NCBI GenBank assembly: GCA_902783765.1
Contig: CACZSB010000140.1
Location: 1 to 9,315, forward strand
DNA length: 9,315 nt
Source: an uncultured Lachnospiraceae bacterium
GTDB lineage: Bacteria > Bacillota > Clostridia > Lachnospirales > Lachnospiraceae
Reading direction: 5' to 3'
The position numbers and the translations under genes were made by a program. This document shows positions 1 to 5,788 of the stretch, in pieces. The notes under the pieces were generated by a model, which saw nothing but the letters and a program-made list of their open reading frames with translations, made no database searches and was not told the origin of the DNA. Every line of letters starts with the position of its first letter. Position 1 is the stretch's first letter.

Positions 1-1
1 G

Positions 2-973
2 GCCCTGGGCGTGGCCGTCCACGGCATGTATGTATTTACCATTATTTGGTGCTGCTACGGCATTTTGCAGGGGCGGATCAGCTACGGAACCATGACGGCC
101 ATGACCCAGCTGGTTACCCAGATTCAGTCCCCCTTTGTGAATATCTCCTCTTATCTGCCCCGCTGGTATGCCATGCTGGCCAGCGCAGAACGATTAATGG
201 AGGCGGAGGCTTTTCCTGAGGAGGAAGAGGGAGCTTCCCTTAGCCCGGAGGAGGCTCGGCGGTATTATGATGAGCAGCTTCAGGGCCTTGCCTTTGACCG
301 GGTTTCCTTCTCCTATCCCGGAGACGATTCCGACCGGGAGGGAGATGCTCTGAAAAATGCTACTTTACAGATCGGCAAAGGGGAAATCGTGGCCCTTACA
401 GGCCCCAGTGGCTGCGGGAAATCTACCCTGCTGAAGCTGCTGCTGGGGGTTTATAAGCCTGGGCAGGGGCAGGTGTCGCTGATGACGGCCCGGGGGACAG
501 AGCCCCTGGAGGCGGCCCACCGGCGGCTCTTTGCTTATGTACCCCAGGGAAATCTGCTGCTGACGGGCAGCATTCGGGAGGCCCTGTGCCTGGCCTGCCC
601 CCAGGAAGCCGGGGCGGATGAGGCCCTGTGGGAAGCCCTTCGCATTGCCTGCGCCGAGGATTTTGTGCGGGAGCTTAAAGACGGCCTGGATACCCATTTG
701 GGGGAAAGAGGCGCCGGCCTTTCCGAGGGACAGCTCCAGCGGCTGGCCATTGCCCGGGCCATCTTTTCCGGCAGCCCCATTTTGCTTTTGGATGAAGCCA
801 CCGCCTCCCTGGATGGGGAAACAGAAGAGCGCTTTTTGCAAAATGTTAAGGCGTTGAAAAATAAAACGGTGTTGATCGTGACCCATCGCCCCGCCGCCCT
901 GGCCATCTGCCACCGGCAGGTGCATTTTTCCGAGGAGGGGGTATCGGATGCGGGTTTTTCTGTGTCTTCTTAG
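2..973 (+). CDS. ABC exporter, C-terminal part (membrane domain end + ATPase domain), 5' truncated
   Basis: This is the 3' part of a fused permease/ATPase half-transporter of the exporter type; the frame is open to the left edge, so the true start is outside the window. The first 60 or so residues are hydrophobic and then amphipathic, as expected for the last helices of the ABC transmembrane domain. A complete nucleotide-binding domain follows: Walker A GPSGCGKST (bases 401-427), Q-loop glutamine (545-547), signature LSEGQ (719-733), Walker B ILLLDE (779-796), D-loop SLD (806-814) and H-loop histidine (884-886). All catalytic motifs are intact, so the ATPase should be active. The substrate cannot be read from this part; peptide or lipid exporters share this architecture. 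GC content is clearly higher than in the operon to the right (about 62% in three lines counted by hand), and a terminator and a new promoter separate them, so it is probably not part of the sugar operon. Confidence 0.93.
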   Translation, partial: ALGVAVHGMYVFTIIWCCYGILQGRISYGTMTAMTQLVTQIQSPFVNISSYLPRWYAMLASAERLMEAEAFPEEEEGASLSPEEARRYYDEQLQGLAFDRVSFSYPGDDSDREGDALKNATLQIGKGEIVALTGPSGCGKSTLLKLLLGVYKPGQGQVSLMTARGTEPLEAAHRRLFAYVPQGNLLLTGSIREALCLACPQEAGADEALWEALRIACAEDFVRELKDGLDTHLGERGAGLSEGQLQRLAIARAIFSGSPILLLDEATASLDGETEERFLQNVKALKNKTVLIVTHRPAALAICHRQVHFSEEGVSDAGFSVSS

Positions 974-1037
974 AATCTGGGCGCTGAGGACTGCATAAAG
1001 GGTGGTTTTGAGGAGTAAAGAATCGGCGATTCTGTGG

Positions 1038-1062
1038 AGCAATCCAAGGGATCGCTGTTTTT
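1038..1062 (+). terminator. Probable Rho-independent terminator after the ABC transporter gene
   Basis: The arms AGCAATCC (1038-1045) and GGATCGCT (1049-1056) pair over 7 of 8 positions (one A-C mismatch) around a 3-base loop AAG, then one G and five T (1058-1062). It lies 65 bases after the ABC transporter stop codon and before the next promoter. The mismatch and the short T-run make it a modest terminator. Confidence 0.42.
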
Positions 1063-1086
1063 GTGCATTTGCACGGGGACAGGCAC
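1062..1086. repeat. Possible REP-like element remnant (GGGGACAGGCAC core)
   Basis: A small hairpin GTGC-ATTT-GCAC (1063-1074) runs directly into CGGGGACAGGCAC (1074-1086). From memory, GGGGACAGGCAC and its complement GTGCCTGTCCCC recur in many Firmicutes and Deltaproteobacteria genomes beside REP-associated (IS200-like, RAYT) transposase genes. Only one copy is in this window, so repetition cannot be shown here. Confidence 0.28.
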
Positions 1087-1178
1087 TGTAGAAAACGCAC
1101 AAACAGTTGATTTTGTGAGTTTTCCCGCTACGATTTCCTGACTAAAGGTTCTCTGCGTTTTGTTCGTTTTGCCACATC

Positions 1179-1208
1179 TTGCCCTCTTCCTGCCTATCGT
1201 GGTATAAT
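1179..1208 (+). promoter_or_regulatory. Sigma-A type promoter with extended -10, driving the sugar operon
   Basis: The -10 box TATAAT (1203-1208) is a perfect consensus and is preceded by TGG (1200-1202), giving the extended -10 TGn motif. A -35 candidate TTGCCC (1179-1184, 4 of 6 consensus bases) sits 18 bases upstream. Transcription would start near 1215, leaving a leader of about 65 bases before the aminotransferase gene. It is the only consensus-quality promoter I see in the window, and the genes after it are closely packed, so it probably drives them all. Confidence 0.75.
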
Positions 1209-1217
1209 ACTTCACAT

Positions 1218-1238
1218 CATTCCCCGGGGAATGTTTTT
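1218..1238 (+). promoter_or_regulatory. Perfect 16-bp palindrome plus T5 at the predicted transcript start
   Basis: CATTCCCCGGGGAATG (1218-1233) equals its own reverse complement and begins a few bases after the predicted transcription start. Five T follow (1234-1238). In DNA this is a good operator for a dimeric repressor; in RNA it could fold as a 6-bp stem with a CCGG loop followed by U5, like a very early attenuator. The operator reading is favoured because a terminator about 20 bases from the start would be unusually close. Confidence 0.45.
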
Positions 1239-1264
1239 GGGATGGATAAAAATCCTCTTCTTTT

Positions 1265-1272
1265 AAGGAAGG
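1265..1272 (+). promoter_or_regulatory. Ribosome binding site deciding the aminotransferase start
   Basis: AAGGAAGG lies 8 bases before the ATG at 1281. An in-frame ATG at 1242 would add 13 residues but has no Shine-Dalgarno sequence in front of it, so 1281 is preferred. The protein beginning at 1281 also starts with the usual N-terminal motif of its family (IQFSPPDI). Confidence 0.75.
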
Positions 1273-1280
1273 ATGCCATA

Positions 1281-2606
1281 ATGGAAAGAAGAAATATACA
1301 ATTTAGTCCGCCGGACATTAGTCAAAGCGAAATAGAAGAAGTCATAAAGGCCCTGGAGTCCGGATGGATCACCACGGGACCGCGGACAAAGCTTTTGGAG
1401 AGAAGACTGGCCGCCTATATTGATACGGGCAGGGTGGACATTGATTGCGATCAGGCAGATGCGGTTCAGACCTACAGCAATCGGGTGGTTTGTCTGAATT
1501 CAGCCACGGCGGCGGAAGAATTGATTTTCCGGATTTGCGGTATCGGCGAGGGCGATGAGGTAATTGTTCCGGCCTATACCTATTCCGCCACGGCCTCTGC
1601 CGCAATCCACTGCGGGGCAAAGGTTGTTTTTGTGGACATTCAAAAAGATGGCGATGCCATATCCCACATGCCGGAAATGGATTACGATAAACTGGAAGCT
1701 GCCATTAACGAACGGACCAAGGCCATCGTGACGGTGGACCTGGGGGGCATTGTATGCGATTACAATAAAGTTTTCGAAATCGTAGAAAGGAAGCGAAGCC
1801 TATTTAGGGCCCTGGATCAGCACGATACGCCGGCTAGGGATCTGGCGTCCCGCATCCAGCAGGCCCTGGGCAGAGTGGCTGTTATAGCGGATAGTGCCCA
1901 CAGTTTGGGTGCCCACAGAGTCTTGGGGGAAGAAAAGAAATATTGCGGAACCATTGCGGATTTTACGGGATTCAGTTTTCATGCGGTCAAGAACTTTACG
2001 ACGGCAGAGGGTGGAGCATCTACCTGGAAAGAGATCCCGGGGATTGGTAACGAAGAAATTTACCATCAGTTTCAGTTATACAGTCTTCACGGGCAAAGTA
2101 AGGATGCCTTGGCCAAGGAACAGCTGGGGGCATGGGAGTATGACATCGAGGGTCCCTGGTACAAATGCAATATGACGGATATTATGGCGGCGCTGGGTCT
2201 GCGCCAGCTGGACCGCTATCCGGGGCTTTTGGAAAGAAGAAAAGAAATCATCGGCAGGTATGATGCCGCATGTGACGAGCTGGGCATAAAGCATCTGCAC
2301 CATTATACGAAGGACAGCCATTCCTCCGGCCACCTGTATCTTACCAGGATACCGGGGGCCACGGACGGAATTCGGCGGGAAATCATCCTAAGGCTGGCAG
2401 AACGGGGCATCAGCACCAATGTACACTATAAGCCCCTTCCCATGATGACGGCCTATAAGGAATTGGGCTGGGATATTAAGGATTTCCCCCACGCCCATGG
2501 GTATTATGTGAATCTGATTACGCTGCCGCTTCATACCAAGCTCAGTGATGAAGATGTGGAATATATCATTGCCAACTATAGGGATGTGGTGGGCAGATAT
2601 ATTTGA
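1281..2606 (+). CDS. DegT/DnrJ/EryC1/StrS family PLP sugar aminotransferase
   Basis: This 441-residue enzyme is predicted to transfer an amino group from glutamate to a keto-sugar nucleotide in the cytoplasm. The N-terminus IQFSPPDI...SGWITTGP is typical of the family. The PLP site is intact: the phosphate-binding region NSATAAEEL (about 73-81), Asp204 in DSAHSLGA for the pyridine nitrogen, and the Schiff-base lysine Lys237 in FHAVKNFTTAEGG. It is longer than the common 370-400 residues, mainly from extra sequence at about 47-70 and 158-197. It is first in the operon and directly before an initiating sugar phosphotransferase, as in bacillosamine-type loci (PglE beside PglC), so a 4-keto-6-deoxy-GlcNAc substrate is the best guess. 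That would need a 4,6-dehydratase (PglF type), which is not in the window. The family is certain; the exact substrate is inference. Confidence 0.93.
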   Translation: MERRNIQFSPPDISQSEIEEVIKALESGWITTGPRTKLLERRLAAYIDTGRVDIDCDQADAVQTYSNRVVCLNSATAAEELIFRICGIGEGDEVIVPAYTYSATASAAIHCGAKVVFVDIQKDGDAISHMPEMDYDKLEAAINERTKAIVTVDLGGIVCDYNKVFEIVERKRSLFRALDQHDTPARDLASRIQQALGRVAVIADSAHSLGAHRVLGEEKKYCGTIADFTGFSFHAVKNFTTAEGGASTWKEIPGIGNEEIYHQFQLYSLHGQSKDALAKEQLGAWEYDIEGPWYKCNMTDIMAALGLRQLDRYPGLLERRKEIIGRYDAACDELGIKHLHHYTKDSHSSGHLYLTRIPGATDGIRREIILRLAERGISTNVHYKPLPMMTAYKELGWDIKDFPHAHGYYVNLITLPLHTKLSDEDVEYIIANYRDVVGRYI

Positions 2607-2623
2607 GGAAGGGCGCTGCAGGA

Positions 2624-3322
2624 ATGAGTCTTCGAAAGTGGGAAGATCTGCCCCCATTCATGCAATGGGAAGAGGTCCGGCCATATTATAATATTCTTGC
2701 CAGGAAACAGGCCCAATTGAAGCTTAAAAGGGGCTTTGATGTGCTGATGGCGGCTGTTTTGCTGATTATTCTGGCCCTCCCCATGCTGATTATTGCCATT
2801 ATGATCAAGGCGGATTCCCCGGGGCCGGTGTTTTACCGCCAGGAGCGGGTGACAGCTTACGGCAGGAAATTCCGGATCCATAAGTTCCGCACCATGGTAA
2901 ACCATGCCGACAAAATCGGCTCTGCCGTTACGGTGGACAGGGATGTCAGGATCACCAAAGTGGGGGCCAGGCTTCGGGCTCTGCGTCTCGACGAGCTGCC
3001 CCAGCTGATTGATGTGCTGGCAGGAGACATGAGCTTTGTGGGCACCAGGCCGGAGGCGGTAAAATATGTGGAAAAGTACACGAAGGAAATGTATGCCACA
3101 TTGCTGCTGCCGGCAGGCATCACCTCGGAGGCCAGTATCCGGTACAAGGATGAGGCTGCACTTTTGGATGCCGCCGCCGATATTGACAAAACCTATGTGG
3201 AACAGATCCTGCCCGATAAAATGAGACATAATTTAAAAAGCCTCCGAAAATTCAGCCTGATCGGGGAAGCTATCACCATGTTCAGAACCATATTGGCAGT
3301 GCTTGGGAAGGAATACAAATGA
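2624..3322 (+). CDS. Undecaprenyl-phosphate sugar phosphotransferase (PglC/WcaJ-type bacterial sugar transferase)
   Basis: This 232-residue membrane enzyme would transfer a sugar-1-phosphate from a UDP-sugar to undecaprenyl phosphate, starting the repeat unit on the inner membrane face. An N-terminal tail of about 35 residues leads to KLKRGFD, a hydrophobic segment (about 38-61) with a helix-breaking Pro53, then DSPGPVFYRQERV, KFRTM (87-91), the catalytic pair Asp123-Glu124 in RLDELPQL, and MSFVGTRPE. It is the short monotopic form with only the catalytic domain. The ATG at 2624 is chosen because AGGAAGGG (2606-2613) lies 10 bases upstream; a TTG at 2603 would overlap the previous stop. The 3' end overlaps the next gene by four bases (ATGA), which suggests translational coupling. 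The donor is probably the product of the upstream aminotransferase pathway, but the sequence alone does not fix it. Confidence 0.93.
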   Translation: MSLRKWEDLPPFMQWEEVRPYYNILARKQAQLKLKRGFDVLMAAVLLIILALPMLIIAIMIKADSPGPVFYRQERVTAYGRKFRIHKFRTMVNHADKIGSAVTVDRDVRITKVGARLRALRLDELPQLIDVLAGDMSFVGTRPEAVKYVEKYTKEMYATLLLPAGITSEASIRYKDEAALLDAAADIDKTYVEQILPDKMRHNLKSLRKFSLIGEAITMFRTILAVLGKEYK

Positions 3323-4536
3323 ATATCTTGTATTTAAACCATTATGCAGGTTCTCCGGATATGGGGATGGAGTTCCGCCCTTATTATCTCAGCCGGGAAT
3401 GGGTAAAAATGGGGCACCGGGTAACAATCATGGCCGGAGATTATTCACACCTTAGAATATCCAATCCGGCCATAGATGGCGATTTTCAGGAAGAAATCAT
3501 TGATGGCATTGAATATGTTTGGGTAAAAAGCGGTCAATATGACGGAAACGATCTTAAACGCGCCTTGACCATGAGGCGTTTTGTGCAGAAGCTGTCTGCA
3601 AATGCTAGAAAAATAGCGGATCGTTGGAAACCGGATGTGGTCATTGCCTCATCGACCTACCCCCTGGATACCTATGCGGCGCAAAAAATAGCGAAACACT
3701 CAAAGGCCAGGTATGTTCATGAGGTTCACGACATGTGGCCGGCTACGCTATATGAAGTTGGCGGCCTGTCGAAGAGGCATCCGTTCGTGCTTGTCATGCA
3801 AATAGCGGAAAATTCAGCCTACAAGCATTGTGACAAATGCGTTTCCCTGCTTCCCTATGCAAAGGATTACATGGTGGAGCATGGTTTGCAGCCTGAAAAG
3901 TTTGTAAATATACAGAATGGAATCGTTGAAGAGGAGTGGGAGCATCCCGAAGACATACCGGAGGAGCACCGGGCATTCTTCCATCAGCATCAGGATCAGT
4001 TCGTGGTGGGGTATTTCGGGGGACATGCTTTATCCAATGCGCTGGATAAAAGCTTGGATGTGGCCAAAAGGTTTTTATCGGATAAGGAGCTGATTTTTGT
4101 TTTTGTGGGTGATGGCGCGGAAAAGGCCCGCCTTGTGAAGCGTTCCCAGGACGAAGGCATCACAAATGTGTTTTTTCTGCCATCGGTCCCCAAAAGGGCG
4201 GTTCCCAGTCTTTTAAAGCATTATGATTGCTCGTATATGACGGGACTTCCGTCGCCCCTTTACCGTTTTGGCCTGTGCCTGAATAAAATGTATGACTCCA
4301 TGATGGCGGGCATCCCAATCATATGTGCTTTTGATGCGCCGGATACATTGGTGAAAACATATAATTGTGGATTCCAATGCAGCTCTTCCAATCCAGAAGA
4401 GGTGACTCGTGCAATCGGGAAGCTAAAGGGCATGACACCGGATGCGCGAAGACAGCTTGGCGAAAATGGCAGAAAAGCTGTTATGCAGCATTTTACCTAT
4501 AAGCAGCTTGCAAAAGAATTTATTGAGTGTATTTGA
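3319..4536 (+). CDS. Glycosyltransferase family 4 (WbuB-like)
   Basis: This 405-residue cytoplasmic, GT-B fold enzyme probably adds the second sugar to the undecaprenyl-linked acceptor. The N-terminal domain begins MNILYLNHYAGSP and contains EFRPYYLSREWVKMGH, a feature of the WbuB-like branch, and VHEVHDMWP (133-141). The C-terminal domain begins with VVGYFGG (229-235) and contains FVGDGAEKARL and YRFGLCLNKMYDSMMAGIP (315-333). In that last motif the usual second glutamate of the GT4 EX7E pattern is aspartate (Asp326), which I believe is normal in this branch. E. coli WbuB transfers FucNAc to an undecaprenyl-PP-linked acceptor, so an N-acetylated 6-deoxy or uronic sugar is plausible here, but donor and linkage are inferred. 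Start ATG overlaps the upstream stop by four bases. Four lines counted by hand average about 47% GC, lower than the ABC transporter gene. Confidence 0.9.
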   Translation: MNILYLNHYAGSPDMGMEFRPYYLSREWVKMGHRVTIMAGDYSHLRISNPAIDGDFQEEIIDGIEYVWVKSGQYDGNDLKRALTMRRFVQKLSANARKIADRWKPDVVIASSTYPLDTYAAQKIAKHSKARYVHEVHDMWPATLYEVGGLSKRHPFVLVMQIAENSAYKHCDKCVSLLPYAKDYMVEHGLQPEKFVNIQNGIVEEEWEHPEDIPEEHRAFFHQHQDQFVVGYFGGHALSNALDKSLDVAKRFLSDKELIFVFVGDGAEKARLVKRSQDEGITNVFFLPSVPKRAVPSLLKHYDCSYMTGLPSPLYRFGLCLNKMYDSMMAGIPIICAFDAPDTLVKTYNCGFQCSSSNPEEVTRAIGKLKGMTPDARRQLGENGRKAVMQHFTYKQLAKEFIECI

Positions 4537-4554
4537 AAAATGACAAGAAGATTC

Positions 4555-4576
4555 CTGCATTAACAGAATAATGCAG
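4555..4576 (+). promoter_or_regulatory. Intercistronic stem-loop before the epimerase gene
   Basis: CTGCATTA (4555-4562) and TAATGCAG (4569-4576) pair perfectly over 8 bp around the loop ACAGAA, in the 63-base gap between the glycosyltransferase and epimerase genes. It is followed by an A-rich run, not T, so it is not a Rho-independent terminator on the + strand. It may act in mRNA processing or stability, or affect access to the ribosome binding site 10 bases downstream. Confidence 0.5.
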
Positions 4577-4586
4577 TAAAAAAAGC

Positions 4587-4591
4587 GGAGG
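4587..4591 (+). promoter_or_regulatory. Ribosome binding site for a GTG start
   Basis: GGAGG lies 8 bases before the GTG at 4600 and fixes this non-ATG start. The resulting protein begins MKIVTVVGARPQ, the expected N-terminus of the epimerase family. Confidence 0.8.
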
Positions 4592-4599
4592 TTTTATCA

Positions 4600-5676
4600 G
4601 TGAAAATCGTTACCGTTGTGGGTGCCCGGCCTCAGTTTATCAAGGCGGCTGTGGTGTCTCATGTACTTCGCGAGCGACACAGGGAGATCCTGGTTCATAC
4701 GGGGCAGCACTTTGATTATAATATGTCGGAGCAGTTTTTCCAGGAATTGGACATTCCCGCTGCGGATTACAATTTAGGCATCTCCGGGGGGACCCATGCT
4801 CAAATGACAGGACGGATGATGATTGCCCTGGAAGAGGTTCTTCAAAAGGAGCTTCCGGACTGGCTTTTGATATACGGCGATACCAACTCTACTCTGGCGG
4901 CGGCGCTGGCTGCTGCCAAGCTGCATATTCCTATTTGTCATGCGGAGGCAGGGGCCCGGGTGCACAGCAGCACCAATCCGGAGGAAATAAACCGTATTTG
5001 TACAGATCATGTTTCCTCCCTTTTGCTGGCCAGTACCGCAAGCGGCTTGGAAGAAATGAAAAAGGAAGGCCTGGCAGAAAAAGGCAAACTGGTGGGAGAT
5101 CCCATGTTCGACGCTTTCCTTTTATACAGCGGGCGGCTGCAGCCCGGGGAGATATCCCTGACTTTGTTGGGGGGCGGAAAGGCGGAGGTACCGGAAAGCT
5201 TTTATTACCTTACCTGTCATCGGGAAGAGAATACCAATACGGATGAGCCGCTGCAGGAGATTTTAAGGGCTATGGAGCAGCTGGATGCTCCGGTAATATA
5301 TCCGGTCCATCCCCGGAATAAGGCCCGGGCCCTCAGGCTGAAGGAGCAGGAGGGTTTTGAACGGATTTTGATGACAGAGCCTGTGGGGTATCTGGAAAGT
5401 GCCTGCCTGGTAAAGCATGCCAAAAAGATTATTACAGATTCCGGCGGTCTGCAGCGGGAAGCCTTCTTCGCAGAGAAAAAATGTGTAACCATTTTGGACT
5501 TTGTGGTTTGGCCGGAGACCATGGTTCATGGCCGCAACGAACTCAGCGCGCCACGGACAGAGGAGATTTTAAAGAAGCTGTCGAATCCCCAGAAAATAGA
5601 AAAGAGCTATCAGCCCTTTGGGGACGGCCATGCAGCCGAGAGAATTGTGGCAGCCCTGGAGGAAGCCAGACCATAA
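4600..5676 (+). CDS. wecB: Non-hydrolysing UDP-GlcNAc 2-epimerase family; likely WbpI-type UDP-GlcNAc3NAcA 2-epimerase
   Basis: This 358-residue enzyme belongs to the WecB family, which inverts C2 of UDP-GlcNAc-type sugars through an anti-elimination mechanism. The N-terminus has GARPQFIKAA rather than the GTRPEAIK of typical WecB; as far as I recall this form is usual in WbpI/WlbD-like members. Family residues are present: Asp94 in GDTNSTLA, Glu116 in HAEAGAR, the PEEINR motif (127-132), His207 in CHREEN, PVHP, and DSGGLQREA. Two stretches differ from the usual consensus: VHSSTN before PEEINR, and DFVVWPETMVHGRNEL (300-315) where a TERPE or TEWVE type motif is common. With the four following genes it completes the UDP-ManNAc3NAcA pathway, so epimerization of UDP-GlcNAc3NAcA is the preferred role. 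UDP-ManNAc formation (true WecB) is the main alternative. The symbol marks the family, not a proven role. Confidence 0.9.
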   Translation: MKIVTVVGARPQFIKAAVVSHVLRERHREILVHTGQHFDYNMSEQFFQELDIPAADYNLGISGGTHAQMTGRMMIALEEVLQKELPDWLLIYGDTNSTLAAALAAAKLHIPICHAEAGARVHSSTNPEEINRICTDHVSSLLLASTASGLEEMKKEGLAEKGKLVGDPMFDAFLLYSGRLQPGEISLTLLGGGKAEVPESFYYLTCHREENTNTDEPLQEILRAMEQLDAPVIYPVHPRNKARALRLKEQEGFERILMTEPVGYLESACLVKHAKKIITDSGGLQREAFFAEKKCVTILDFVVWPETMVHGRNELSAPRTEEILKKLSNPQKIEKSYQPFGDGHAAERIVAALEEARP

Positions 5677-5788
5677 CCCCCCAGGCGACGGTCTCATTTG
5701 GGGACTATTATGATAAAAAGAATGGCGTTAAAACCAATTATTTGATGGGAGAAAGGCGTGGCGTAAAGAACACGATGGGAAAGAGAAA

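Noticed and set aside
365..1102. Long minus-strand open frame (245 codons) opposite the ABC transporter gene.
   Set aside because: It lies antisense to a gene with all ABC ATPase motifs, its translation shows no recognisable domain, and the high GC there favours long spurious frames.
1273..1281. Two-codon frame ATG CCA TAA overlapping the aminotransferase start as TAATG.
   Set aside because: The Shine-Dalgarno sequence directly abuts this ATG, which is too close; it is correctly spaced for the ATG at 1281. Most likely coincidence.
2576..3229. Minus-strand open frame of 217 codons opposite the sugar phosphotransferase gene.
   Set aside because: It is the antisense shadow of a well-supported gene; composition rich in His and Gln and no motif or ribosome binding site support.
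4555..4576. The intercistronic hairpin as a Rho-independent terminator.
   Set aside because: It is followed by an A-run rather than T on the + strand, and there is no T-run on the minus-strand side either; the downstream genes belong to the same locus.
5698..5714. Possible internal promoter with TATGAT at 5709-5714.
   Set aside because: No acceptable -35 box lies 16-18 bases upstream; the nearest TTG is far too close.
5710..5745. Possible 11-residue leader peptide (MIKRMALKPII) before the Gfo/Idh gene.
   Set aside because: There is no good ribosome binding site, no run of regulatory codons and no terminator/antiterminator structure after it.
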